Shown here: positions 1-7,456 of the stretch, piece after piece | Layout of the letters: every line of letters starts with the position of its first letter | Position numbering within the stretch: the stretch's first letter is position 1 | Source: JBAVQS01 sp049694275 | GTDB lineage: Bacteria > Chloroflexota > Anaerolineae > UBA4142 > SHND01 | DNA: 9,152 nt | NCBI GenBank assembly: GCA_049694275.1 | Contig: JBAVQS010000257.1 | Location: 1-9,152, forward strand | Direction of reading: 5' to 3' | Notes under the pieces: model-generated | Seen by the model: the letters and a program-made list of their open reading frames with translations, nothing else | Database searches by the model: none | Told to the model about the DNA's origin: nothing | Translations under genes and position numbers: made by a program

Positions 1-582
1 GCCCATGTAGGACGACATCGCGCGCAATTCCTTGGACGGCTCGACGGGGATGTGCTCGCTCGCCCAGACCTGGCAATGGGGGTGCGGGTTGCTGGCGCCC
101 ATCATCGCGCCCTTGTTCTCAAACACCTGCACGTAATTGATAAAATCCTTGTTCCCGAGTTCCCCGGTCTGCTCGGCCCAGACATCCACAACGCGGCGAA
201 TATCGGGCAGGCTCATATCGGGAATCGACAGGTCGTGGCGGGGCGAAAAGCAGATGACGCGGCAGATGCCTCGCTCGCTCGTTGCCACGAGCAGGCCCTT
301 GTCGTTTATATCTGCGCCGGGCGTGTCGGGGAGGAGCGCCGCAAAATCATTCTCAAAGACAAACGTGGAGGTGTAGGGCGGGTTGGTACGGCCGCCGGCG
401 CGCCCGTTGCCCGGGCAGAGATAGCAGGTGGGGTCGTAGGAGGGACGCTCTTCCGGCGGACGCTTTTCGACCTGGCCAAGCCAAGGGCGCTCCGTCCGAT
501 GAGGCGAGACGAGAATCCACTCGTTCGTCAGTGGGTTGTAGCGACGATGCGGATACGTGAATAAATCCATTTGTAAACCCAT
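1..582 (-). CDS. galT: Galactose-1-phosphate uridylyltransferase, N-terminal part (runs off the left edge)
   Basis: GalT transfers UMP from UDP-glucose to galactose-1-phosphate in the Leloir pathway and acts in the cytoplasm. The minus-strand frame stays open from about 582 to the window edge. Numbering from the ATG at 570, it shows the family landmarks in order: PHRRYNPLTNEWILVSPHR (7-25), a CYLC zinc pair (Cys49, Cys52) followed by PGN, FSPRHD with the third zinc-ligand candidate His112, and NPHPHCQVWAS with His163-Pro-His165-Cys-Gln. His165 corresponds to the uridylylated nucleophile. HPHCQ is the form seen in the human enzyme, where E. coli has HPHGQ. About 190 residues are present and the family is usually about 340-350, so a little under half is missing. 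Two in-frame ATGs are possible, at 582 and 570, with a TGA just upstream (586-588). Neither has a good Shine-Dalgarno. I chose 582 because relatives carry about ten residues before PHRRYN. Identity is very secure; the start is not. Confidence 0.95.
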   Translation of the reverse strand, partial: MGLQMDLFTYPHRRYNPLTNEWILVSPHRTERPWLGQVEKRPPEERPSYDPTCYLCPGNGRAGGRTNPPYTSTFVFENDFAALLPDTPGADINDKGLLVATSERGICRVICFSPRHDLSIPDMSLPDIRRVVDVWAEQTGELGNKDFINYVQVFENKGAMMGASNPHPHCQVWASEHIPVEPSKELRAMSSYMG

Positions 583-613
583 TGCTCAATAGTTTGGACA
601 GTTCAACAACGTC

Positions 614-622
614 ATTATAACA
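614..622 (-). promoter_or_regulatory. Extended -10 promoter element, probably for galT
   Basis: On the minus strand this reads TGTTATAAT: a perfect TATAAT (614-619) with a TG one base upstream, the extended -10 pattern. Transcription would start near 607, giving a leader of about 25-37 nt before the two candidate galT starts. No convincing -35 lies 16-18 bp upstream (the hexamer there reads AATAGT), which fits an extended -10 promoter. It sits between the hairpin behind the macroglobulin gene and galT, so galT probably has its own transcription unit. This is inferred from sequence only. Confidence 0.55.
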
Positions 623-642
623 CAGGCCCCTTCCCAACTATT

Positions 643-678
643 CAGTGGCTCGGTTTCCGATTGGAAACCGAGCCACTG
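643..678. terminator. Perfect 16-bp hairpin behind the macroglobulin gene
   Basis: The left arm 643-658 (CAGTGGCTCGGTTTCC) is perfectly complementary to the right arm 663-678, with a GATT loop (659-662). It begins 4 nt after the macroglobulin stop codon, so it most simply marks the 3' end of that transcript. However, the T-run (CTTTTT, 679-684) lies on the plus-strand side. The minus-strand RNA has an A-run before the stem and no U-run after it. It is therefore a textbook intrinsic terminator only for plus-strand transcription. For the macroglobulin mRNA it may act as a 3'-stabilising stem or a weaker terminator. Confidence 0.7.
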
Positions 679-682
679 CTTT

Positions 683-3600
683 TTACTGCCCGATGCTGAA
701 GAGTGCGCCGGCGCTCCGGCCGAACACCTCGGGAAAGTACATCTCGTAGGCGTTGGTCGGGAGGGCGCGGAATTCACCGCCGACGCTCGCCCGCATCATG
801 TAGGTGTACTCGTAGGCGCCACGACCAAGATAGGTAGCGAATACGGCGACGCGGTCGTCATGAACCTCCGAGTGCGCCCAATAGTTCCAGTAGGGCTGGT
901 AGAAGGAATCATAGTTGTTCGCGGCCTGCACCTGGGGGTTTTGTTTTTGGAGCTCGGGCCCCTGCGCGGCCGCCGTAGAGGTCTTGAGCGTCGTATCGAC
1001 CGCTTCAAACCCCGCAGGCAGCGGGTCTTCCATCACGAGATAGTGCAGGTCAGTGGGCGCAATGAGCGTGAGACGGACCTGCACATAGTCCCCTACCCTG
1101 GCCGAGGAAAGCGGCTTGTCGGTTGGCTTGAGCGTCTGCGAGTCAACGGCATAGTACTGCCGCCCGACGATGATGCCCCGGCTCATCGGCTGCATCTTGT
1201 CCACAGGCAGATAATAGCGGAGATAGGCGCTGTAATAGAGCTGCCCACTGTTGTTATCCCGCGCGATGGACAAGTCGTTCGCCGAGGTCGTCACCAGATC
1301 CTTGATCGCAACAGTGAGCGTTTTGGTCTGGTCGATGTTGCTCTTATCCACCGTGCCGTCGCCCAGCGGCTTGCCGTTGACTGTGACCTGGTACGAATAG
1401 GCGCCGTTCAACTCGCCGGTGGAGAGCATGAACTCGGTCAGGCCCAGGACCGACCAGGCAGTCTCTTGCGTTGTCGCCCAGTGCCCCTCCTTGCGCGCCA
1501 CCATGAGCCAGCGGACGGCGTTGGCGAGAGTGGCGCTCGGCGCGCCGGTCTTGCCGGAGAGGGTCGTGGCGCGAGAGAGCGCCATCACGATGATCGCGGT
1601 CGAGCGGGTATTGGTGTTCATCGTCCAGAAATCCACGCGCTGCTCTTCCCAATGCGAGCCGGTGGCGCTCTGGATGGCGGCGCTCGCCAGCTCGGCGGAG
1701 AGGGCATCGACCTGACTCTGATTGGCGCGCTGCATCGCCATCAGCAGATACGCCTTGCCGTAATTATCGAGATAGGTGCGTTTGTCATAGAGCGAGACCA
1801 GGCTGCCGGACTGTACGCTGCCGGTTTCGCCCAGAACAAAGAGAACAAAGGCGCGCTCGTTATAACCGTAAGGGGCAACCTTGACGTCGACCGGACCGTT
1901 TAGATATTGTGTCAGGAAATCCCGGGCGCGGCCGAGCACCTGGCTATCGACCGGCAAATCCGCCAGGCGCGCCGTATAGAGCGCATAGAGCGCATAGGCA
2001 GTCAGGTTGGGATTGCTCGCGTCATCGGCCCACCACCCCCAGCCGCCATCCTTGTTCTGGAGCGAATAGAGGCGCTGAACCTGCGCGCTCACGTTGTTTT
2101 CAAGGTTCTTTTTCAGGTCGGGCCGGTCGATGCCGAGCTTTTTGAGCGCCAGGTAAGTGACAATGTTCGGAAAGAACCGGCTCACCGTCTGCTCGCTGCA
2201 TTCATAGCCATAGGCGCGGAGGTAATCCAGCGCAGCGTTGCTCGCCGCCGCCAGGGAGGGCGCGAGGTCCACGCGCAGTTCACCCGCCGTGGGATCAACT
2301 TGCGCCGGAAGTTGAATCTGCTCTGCGGTCTTGCCTTCCACCTGGCCGGCCGTGGCGACCGTCTCGGGCGAAATGGGCCGCAGGACCGGCAGAGTCTGTT
2401 CCAGCGCGTCCTGGAACTGGCCACCGGTCGCGCTGAACTTGACGACCGCCTGCTCAACCGGATTGACGGTCGTATCCCAACCCACCTTGGCCTTGTCGTG
2501 GGCCTTGATCGTGAGAGACTGTTGCGAGCTGCCGCTCAGGGTCAATCCCTGCGCGTCGAGCCGCACGTCAGCTGTAATGTCCTGGTCGGTGTTGTTGTTC
2601 ACGACCGCTTCGAGGTGGGCCTTGTCGCCGACGACGAAAAAGCGCGGGGCAACGGGACGAATCAAAAGCGGCTTGGTGCTCATGATGTCTGTTGTCGCGA
2701 GGCCAACCAGCGTATCAGCGCCAGTGACCCCCTTTGCCGTCAGGTTCCAGGTCGTGAGGTTATCCGGCAGCGGGATGCTGATGCTGACCCGGCCCTGCGC
2801 ATCGGTCAACACATCCGCTTTCCAGAACGCCGTATCCTGGAAATTGCGGCGAACCGGCTCTTGCTGGAATGCGCCGCCGCCGCCGCCCTTGTGCGCGGCT
2901 TCGAGCTGCTGATTGAGACGCTCGACCGATTTCGCGAGGCTGGCCGAAGTCATGACCCCCAGCCCACGCTGTCCATAAAAGGCATCGAGCGGCGATTGGG
3001 ATGTATCGGAGGCCAGGGATTGGACCGCCTTGTCAACCAGGGCGAGCGAGAACTCGGCCTGCACCGGCTTGCCGGTGTAATCGGTCGCCTGGATGGTAAA
3101 GCCAGCCTTATCACCCGGGCCGTACTGGGGCAGCGTCGAGGCGCTCGGCGCGGCGCGGTCGGGCGTAATCTTGATGCCAATCTCTTTTTCGGCAGTCGAG
3201 ACGGCAAGATTGGTATAGCCCAGTTTGAACTGGGGCGATGGGCTGTCCGAACTACGCCCCTTGACGAGCATGATGGAGACAAAGACATTCGGCGTGTAAT
3301 CAGACTGGATCGGAATCTTGACCGTTTCGCTATTCCCGGGCAGGGTCAGGCGCTTGACCTCGCGGATCGTGCCGCGCTCGATGGTGAGCAGCGCTTCACT
3401 CGCCTTGAACGGCGCGGGAATCAAGATTTCGGCCGTATCGCCGACGTTGTAGGATTTCTTGTCGGCGACCAGGTCGATGCGGTCGTTGTTCTCGACTCGC
3501 CAGTTTATGTAACCCGAGCCAGTCACCCACTGGTAGGTTGCGCTGCGAATCTTGTTTCCGGCTGCATCGACGCCTTCGCCTACAATCTTGTAGACGCCGC

Positions 3601-6463
3601 CGGACGGTGGGGTGTATTTTGCCGTCGCCGCGCCAGTGCTATCGGTCTTGACGTCCATCTTGGAAACGAGCGTATCTGTATACGCGCTCGTCCAGTAGAA
3701 ATTCCCATCCTCGCGCTTTTGCTGCACGCTGTACCACTCGTGCTGGAAAAACGAAAGGGTCAGCGATTGATTGGGCGACGGGTCGCCGTGGGTATCGACG
3801 GTGACGATGTCAGCCGACTGCTCCTCGCCTGCGGCGCCGACATACCGCTGCGGACGGAGACCGATGTAATAATTTCCCTTGTGCACGGGCGCGGTCGCGC
3901 GGTTCGAAACGGACTGGTTGTTAATATCCACAATCTCGACATCGAGCGTGAAATTCTGGCTCAGCGGGAAATCCTTCAGGTCGGCGGGCGCTTCAAAATG
4001 GAACTTGCCCTGCGCGTCGGTTATCCCTTTGCCATCGCGAATGACACCCCCTGCGCGGCGCACGCCGTTCGTCAGGTCATAATCGGCGAAATCCCACCAG
4101 CCCTTGACCTTGTCCGTACTAAAAACCAGGTCATCGCTTAGCAAACGCCAAGTCACTTGAGCATTGGCGACCGGGCCACCGAAAAAGTAGGCGCTGGTAA
4201 CATCCACCTTGATCGTGTCACCGTTGACGTATTCCGGCTTGTCAGTCTTGACATCGACCTGAAATTCCGGCGCCTTGTATTCGGCAACCTGAAAACCGAC
4301 GCTGCTAACAAAGCGATTCGGGTCCGTGCCCAACTCAAAGCTGAGATTGTAATAACCGATGGATGCGGACGGACTCAGGTCAAACTGGCCGTTAAAGGTA
4401 CCCAACTGCGAAAGTGGAATATCCTGCCGGAACACCTCTTTGCCCTGGTCATCCCGGACTAGCATCGGAACCGTCTGGACCCCAGTGGGCAGACTGTAGG
4501 CTGCATCATTGTCACGGCGGAGGATGCCCTTGAAGAATACCGTTTGGCCGGGGCGATAGATGGCGCGGTCGGTATAGAGATTGGCATAAAAGTCTTGCGC
4601 CTGGGCATTGACCGGCATATTGAAATCATAAACGTTGATCCCATCACTCCAGTCGCTTCCTGCGGCGGCGACAATCTTGCCATCGGCTTCGCTCAGCACA
4701 TAGAGCGGGTCCCAGGGCGACTGCCGGTCAAACTTGACCCGCAAAACGCCATCGGCGTCGGTTGTGCCCGAAGCGATCTTGATGCCGGTCGCGCCATAGA
4801 GGTCGAGCGGCTGGTTGGCAACCGGCTTGCCCGTCGCGAGGCCGGTGGCCCAAACTAGCGCCTCGGTCTCGGTGCGCTTGAGCGCGAGGTTACTCCCGGT
4901 GACGGTCAACAGGTACCGCGCCGGTTTGTCATTCGTAATCTCGGGCGAAGAGACCAAGAGGTAATAAGCGCCCGGCGGCAAGGGCGGCGCGCCCGTCGCC
5001 CCGACACTGAGGGTCGTCGAGACAACGCCAGAGGCGTTGAGCGGCGCCTTGACATTTAAAGACCACGTGCGCAACTGGCTGGCCTTGTCCGGCGTGAATG
5101 AGTCGAGGTAGCGATAACGGTCACTCCCGGTCAGCTTGAGGAAATCCTGGCGACCCAGAGCATAGAGCGCATAGTCCATGCGATTGAGATTGGTATAGGC
5201 CGCATAAATGACCTGGGGCACGTTCGTATCATACATGCCCATGGACCCATTCACATTGAGGGAGAGGGCGGGATCGAGCGGCGCGGCGGTAAAGTGTACG
5301 ACGACATCCGAGCCGAGCTTTTCGCCATACCGGGTCTGCGATTCGGCGCTGATGGTCACCGTATAACTACGCGAGGCGAGCCAACCGCCGTTAACAGTCA
5401 GGCGGGTGTTGCTCATCCCGTACTCCCAATATTGGGACTGATTGGTGATAGTCGGATTGACGGTGACGGTAACAGCATTGCTCGCCATAGGCGAGTTGAA
5501 ATTGATCTGAAAGCCGCTGCGGATGGACTTGGCCGACTGATCGCCATCCACGGGAAGCGTTTTGCTCACGCCCGGCTTGTTCACCGTGCGGAAGGTCCAG
5601 GTCCGATCGCTAGAGGTGCTCGCCACCCTGTTCGTATCCTGAGCGCCGGCTTTGAGATTGGCCTGGTACTGCGTGTTATTATCGAGTGAATTCGCCGGAA
5701 TAAATTTCAAGAGAGGCCCCTGCCACTCGAACTTGCCGGGGACCGGCGTCCCGGCAACACCCGGCCGGCCAACCGGGATGAGCGTAAAGTTGGCTTCAGT
5801 TGAAGCGCGGTCCATCTCGGCGTTAAAGGTCATCGAGATGGGTTCGCTCACGCTCGCGTACTGGGTATTGTCCTCAGGAAAAGTCTTGAGGATAACCGGC
5901 GCGGTGGTCTTGAAGGACCAGGAATAACCGCTGAGGGACTGGCCGAGCATGTCTTTGAGAGAAGCAACGCTGACCGTATAACCGGTCGCGACCGCGAGAT
6001 TCTGCGCGAGCGTAAACGCATAGGTCGAAGTATTGAGCCATTCGCCCGCGCCGCTTACATTCGGCGAGATGGTCAGCGGCTGCGGCAGGTCCTTTTGCGC
6101 ATCGACCGAGACGAGCGGAACGACCGGGTGGTTGAACTGGACGATGATTTTTGTCTGGTCCTTGCTCACCACGATCCCTTCGCCCTTGTCCTTGGGCGCG
6201 GTATTGACGACGGCGAGCGGGTCCGTGGTGATGCCCTGCGCAAAAGCCGGTTGCGGCGTAGCCGTTGCGGGCAGAGTAGCCGCGGCGGGCGCGGTAGCGG
6301 TCGGGACAGCGGCAACGGGCGTGCCCGCCGCCGTCGGAACGGACGTTGCCGCCTGCGCGGGCGGCGTTGCGGTGGGCAATGTGGTCGTCGGCGTCGGATT
6401 GGAGCACGCGACCAGAAGAATAAAAGCGATACTAACGATTAAAGAAAAACGAGAGGTAGTCAT
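683..6463 (-). CDS. Bacterial alpha-2-macroglobulin lipoprotein with thioester
   Basis: Large protease-trapping macroglobulin of the YfhM/ECAM type, about 1926 residues, anchored by lipid on the outer face of the cytoplasmic membrane or in the periplasm. The N-terminus is a lipoprotein signal peptide with lipobox LVAC (Cys20). A low-complexity Thr/Pro/Ala linker runs to about residue 75, followed by Ig-like/MG domains with repeated SWSFKT and TWTFRT strand endings. MG2 is at about 625-715 (TDRAIYRPGQTVFFKG). A probable bait segment with five glycines is at 1193-1197. The A2M domain starts near 1208 (FQDTAFWKADVLTDAQG). The thioester domain carries Cys1422-Ser-Glu-Gln1425 in GYECSEQTVSRFFP, followed by GGWGWW. 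The C-terminus resembles bMG10 (DDRVAVFATYLGRGAYEYTYMMRA, split here only by description). The thioester is intact, so covalent capture of proteases is expected. An upstream in-frame ATG at 6505 is rejected because the signal peptide and ribosome site favour 6463 or 6466. The frequent partner pbpC (PBP1C) is not within this window. The family call is very secure; the protease target is unknown. Confidence 0.95.
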   Translation of the reverse strand: MTTSRFSLIVSIAFILLVACSNPTPTTTLPTATPPAQAATSVPTAAGTPVAAVPTATAPAAATLPATATPQPAFAQGITTDPLAVVNTAPKDKGEGIVVSKDQTKIIVQFNHPVVPLVSVDAQKDLPQPLTISPNVSGAGEWLNTSTYAFTLAQNLAVATGYTVSVASLKDMLGQSLSGYSWSFKTTAPVILKTFPEDNTQYASVSEPISMTFNAEMDRASTEANFTLIPVGRPGVAGTPVPGKFEWQGPLLKFIPANSLDNNTQYQANLKAGAQDTNRVASTSSDRTWTFRTVNKPGVSKTLPVDGDQSAKSIRSGFQINFNSPMASNAVTVTVNPTITNQSQYWEYGMSNTRLTVNGGWLASRSYTVTISAESQTRYGEKLGSDVVVHFTAAPLDPALSLNVNGSMGMYDTNVPQVIYAAYTNLNRMDYALYALGRQDFLKLTGSDRYRYLDSFTPDKASQLRTWSLNVKAPLNASGVVSTTLSVGATGAPPLPPGAYYLLVSSPEITNDKPARYLLTVTGSNLALKRTETEALVWATGLATGKPVANQPLDLYGATGIKIASGTTDADGVLRVKFDRQSPWDPLYVLSEADGKIVAAAGSDWSDGINVYDFNMPVNAQAQDFYANLYTDRAIYRPGQTVFFKGILRRDNDAAYSLPTGVQTVPMLVRDDQGKEVFRQDIPLSQLGTFNGQFDLSPSASIGYYNLSFELGTDPNRFVSSVGFQVAEYKAPEFQVDVKTDKPEYVNGDTIKVDVTSAYFFGGPVANAQVTWRLLSDDLVFSTDKVKGWWDFADYDLTNGVRRAGGVIRDGKGITDAQGKFHFEAPADLKDFPLSQNFTLDVEIVDINNQSVSNRATAPVHKGNYYIGLRPQRYVGAAGEEQSADIVTVDTHGDPSPNQSLTLSFFQHEWYSVQQKREDGNFYWTSAYTDTLVSKMDVKTDSTGAATAKYTPPSGGVYKIVGEGVDAAGNKIRSATYQWVTGSGYINWRVENNDRIDLVADKKSYNVGDTAEILIPAPFKASEALLTIERGTIREVKRLTLPGNSETVKIPIQSDYTPNVFVSIMLVKGRSSDSPSPQFKLGYTNLAVSTAEKEIGIKITPDRAAPSASTLPQYGPGDKAGFTIQATDYTGKPVQAEFSLALVDKAVQSLASDTSQSPLDAFYGQRGLGVMTSASLAKSVERLNQQLEAAHKGGGGGAFQQEPVRRNFQDTAFWKADVLTDAQGRVSISIPLPDNLTTWNLTAKGVTGADTLVGLATTDIMSTKPLLIRPVAPRFFVVGDKAHLEAVVNNNTDQDITADVRLDAQGLTLSGSSQQSLTIKAHDKAKVGWDTTVNPVEQAVVKFSATGGQFQDALEQTLPVLRPISPETVATAGQVEGKTAEQIQLPAQVDPTAGELRVDLAPSLAAASNAALDYLRAYGYECSEQTVSRFFPNIVTYLALKKLGIDRPDLKKNLENNVSAQVQRLYSLQNKDGGWGWWADDASNPNLTAYALYALYTARLADLPVDSQVLGRARDFLTQYLNGPVDVKVAPYGYNERAFVLFVLGETGSVQSGSLVSLYDKRTYLDNYGKAYLLMAMQRANQSQVDALSAELASAAIQSATGSHWEEQRVDFWTMNTNTRSTAIIVMALSRATTLSGKTGAPSATLANAVRWLMVARKEGHWATTQETAWSVLGLTEFMLSTGELNGAYSYQVTVNGKPLGDGTVDKSNIDQTKTLTVAIKDLVTTSANDLSIARDNNSGQLYYSAYLRYYLPVDKMQPMSRGIIVGRQYYAVDSQTLKPTDKPLSSARVGDYVQVRLTLIAPTDLHYLVMEDPLPAGFEAVDTTLKTSTAAAQGPELQKQNPQVQAANNYDSFYQPYWNYWAHSEVHDDRVAVFATYLGRGAYEYTYMMRASVGGEFRALPTNAYEMYFPEVFGRSAGALFSIGQ

Positions 6464-6470
6464 CATTAGG

Positions 6471-6475
6471 TCCTT
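6471..6475 (-). promoter_or_regulatory. Ribosome binding site that sets the macroglobulin start
   Basis: On the minus strand AAGGA lies 7 nt before the ATG at 6463 and 4 nt before the adjacent ATG at 6466. The 7-nt spacing favours 6463. The upstream ATG at 6505 has no such site and would put 14 mostly polar residues ahead of the signal peptide. Confidence 0.7.
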
Positions 6476-6505
6476 GTGTGATGGTGAGTAAGAGAAACGC
6501 GTCAC

Positions 6506-6550
6506 TTGACATCTTACCTACACCGTGCTATTCTACTAACGGTAGAATAG
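6506..6550. promoter_or_regulatory. Divergent promoter region with a palindromic operator, probably for PadR
   Basis: A perfect inverted repeat, CTATTCTAC (6528-6536), spacer TAACG (6537-6541), GTAGAATAG (6542-6550), lies between the divergent macroglobulin and PadR genes. For the plus strand, TTGACA (6506-6511) is 17 bp from TATTCT (6529-6534), a good sigma-70 arrangement starting near 6541. Each arm also reads TAGAAT outward: 6543-6548 toward padR and 6530-6535 toward the macroglobulin gene, five of six matches to TATAAT. The minus-strand one has GCGACT (6553-6558) 17 bp upstream. A protein bound here would block both directions. Autoregulation by the adjacent PadR protein is common in the family and is inferred here. 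The palindrome is certain; the exact promoters are not. Confidence 0.65.
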
Positions 6551-6562
6551 ATAGTCGCATCT

Positions 6563-6955
6563 ATGCCATACAAGAATAATCATGCTGTCGACGAGCTGTT
6601 AGAAAACTGGGAGGAGGTCTACAAAAAAGGCCTGCTCTCGTTCTGGATTTTGCTCCTGCTCTCTGACCGGCGGGCGTATGCTTACGAAATGACGCTTGCC
6701 ATTACGGATATCTCGCACGGAACAATGACAGTGGACGAGAACAGCGTGTACCGTGCGCTAAACCGGTTCGAGTCGCTCGGGATCGTGGAAAGCGAACACG
6801 AACGTTCCCAGGTCGGGCCGGCGCGACGCTATTATCGTCTGAGCGAGACGGGTGCTGCTCTATTAGAAAAGTTCATCGAGCGCAATATCATGGTCCTGCA
6901 ATCACCACCGGTACTGGAGCGAATCCAGGCGGCGCTGAATCGCAAGGACCGGTAG
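6563..6955 (+). CDS. PadR-family transcriptional regulator
   Basis: A cytoplasmic DNA-binding regulator of 130 residues, of the short PadR type. The winged helix covers about residues 21-95: KKGLLSFWILLLLSDRRAYAYEM, then the recognition-helix region VDENSVYRALNRFESLGIVES (about 57-76), and the wing ending in GPARRYYRLSETG (85-97). A C-terminal helix (about 98-113) would serve dimerisation. Family members usually repress their own operon and often a transporter or membrane protein, and respond to small molecules or stress. The downstream gene starts 10 nt after the stop, so the two are very likely co-transcribed. There is no Shine-Dalgarno before the ATG. The predicted leader is only about 8-22 nt, so translation may be nearly leaderless. 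The perfect palindrome just upstream is the natural candidate operator. The ligand cannot be told from the sequence. Confidence 0.9.
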   Translation: MPYKNNHAVDELLENWEEVYKKGLLSFWILLLLSDRRAYAYEMTLAITDISHGTMTVDENSVYRALNRFESLGIVESEHERSQVGPARRYYRLSETGAALLEKFIERNIMVLQSPPVLERIQAALNRKDR

Positions 6956-6965
6956 AGAGGTCAAC

Positions 6966-7406
6966 ATGAACATTGAACAGTTGGAACGCCGCCTCGAATG
7001 GTGGAAACGAGTACTCTTTCTCACCATCGGCGTCTGCTTGACCCTGTTGATCTGGGCGCTAACCGAGATACCCGATGGACACATGTCCACACATCTGGGC
7101 TGGTATCTGATCTGGTTGATCGCGCAGGTCCTAGTAACCCCTGCGGGGTTCGTGATGCTCGGAACCAAGGACTGGCAGAGACTCGCCTTACCTGAGCGTC
7201 TCAATACGGCCTTCGGCTATCTGGCTATTGCCTGGTTTCTCTTTTGCTCCTTCATCGTCAAGACGAACCAGGATAATGGCAACCCCGGCGGACTTGCAAT
7301 ACTGCTGCTCTATGGGCTCGTGCTCTCGGTCGGGCTAACCCTGGTTCTCACCTATCGCGCGCTGAGCCATTCCCGCCGCGAATCGCCCGAAGAGATGTTC
7401 CCGTGA
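6966..7406 (+). CDS. Small four-helix membrane protein in an operon with PadR, function unknown
   Basis: I do not recognise a named family. The 146-residue protein has a short charged N-terminus (MNIEQLERRLEWWKR) and four strongly hydrophobic stretches at about 14-33, 44-64, 81-99 and 108-130. It ends in a charged tail (RALSHSRRESPEEMFP). Positive charges flanking helices 1 and 4 suggest both termini lie in the cytoplasm. No catalytic or metal-binding motif stands out. The start is supported by AGAGG (6956-6960), 5 nt before the ATG, and by the 10-nt gap after the PadR stop. PadR regulators are often followed by the membrane protein they control, so this is probably the regulated output of the operon, for example a membrane-stress or transport accessory protein. 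That role is inference. The coding call is secure because of the length, ribosome site and tight spacing. Confidence 0.85.
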   Translation: MNIEQLERRLEWWKRVLFLTIGVCLTLLIWALTEIPDGHMSTHLGWYLIWLIAQVLVTPAGFVMLGTKDWQRLALPERLNTAFGYLAIAWFLFCSFIVKTNQDNGNPGGLAILLLYGLVLSVGLTLVLTYRALSHSRRESPEEMFP

Positions 7407-7413
7407 ACCTTTT

Positions 7414-7456
7414 GTAGAGACGCGCCGACGGCGCGCTGCTACTGGCACGTTTCTAC
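7414..7456. repeat. Composite hairpin repeat at a convergent gene junction
   Basis: The left arm GTAGAGACGCGCC (7414-7426) can pair with either of two tandem right arms: GGCGCGCTGCTAC (7430-7442), matching 10 of 13 bases around a 3-nt loop, or GGCACGTTTCTAC (7444-7456), with 11 Watson-Crick pairs and one G-U in 13. The two right arms are 1 nt apart. It lies 7 nt after the stop of the membrane-protein gene and overlaps the last bases of the decayed minus-strand gene. GTAGAGACG-type palindromes are, from memory, common intergenic repeats in Chloroflexota and Cyanobacteria. A bidirectional terminator role is possible, but there is no T-run. Confidence 0.6.

Noticed and set aside
52..564. A plus-strand open frame of 170 codons at the left edge
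   Set aside because: The opposite strand reads as an unmistakable galT N-terminus with the CYLC and HPHCQ motifs.
1907..4141. A long open plus-strand frame (744 codons) and others nearby (860-1903) antisense to the macroglobulin gene
   Set aside because: The minus strand here encodes a continuous, domain-complete macroglobulin. The antisense frames are rich in Arg, Gly and Ala, lack any family motif, and are the usual shadow of a GC-rich gene.
6464..6505. An earlier start for the macroglobulin at 6505
   Set aside because: It adds polar residues before the signal peptide, has no ribosome binding site, and overlaps the TTGACA of the divergent promoter. AAGGA at 6471-6475 points to 6463.
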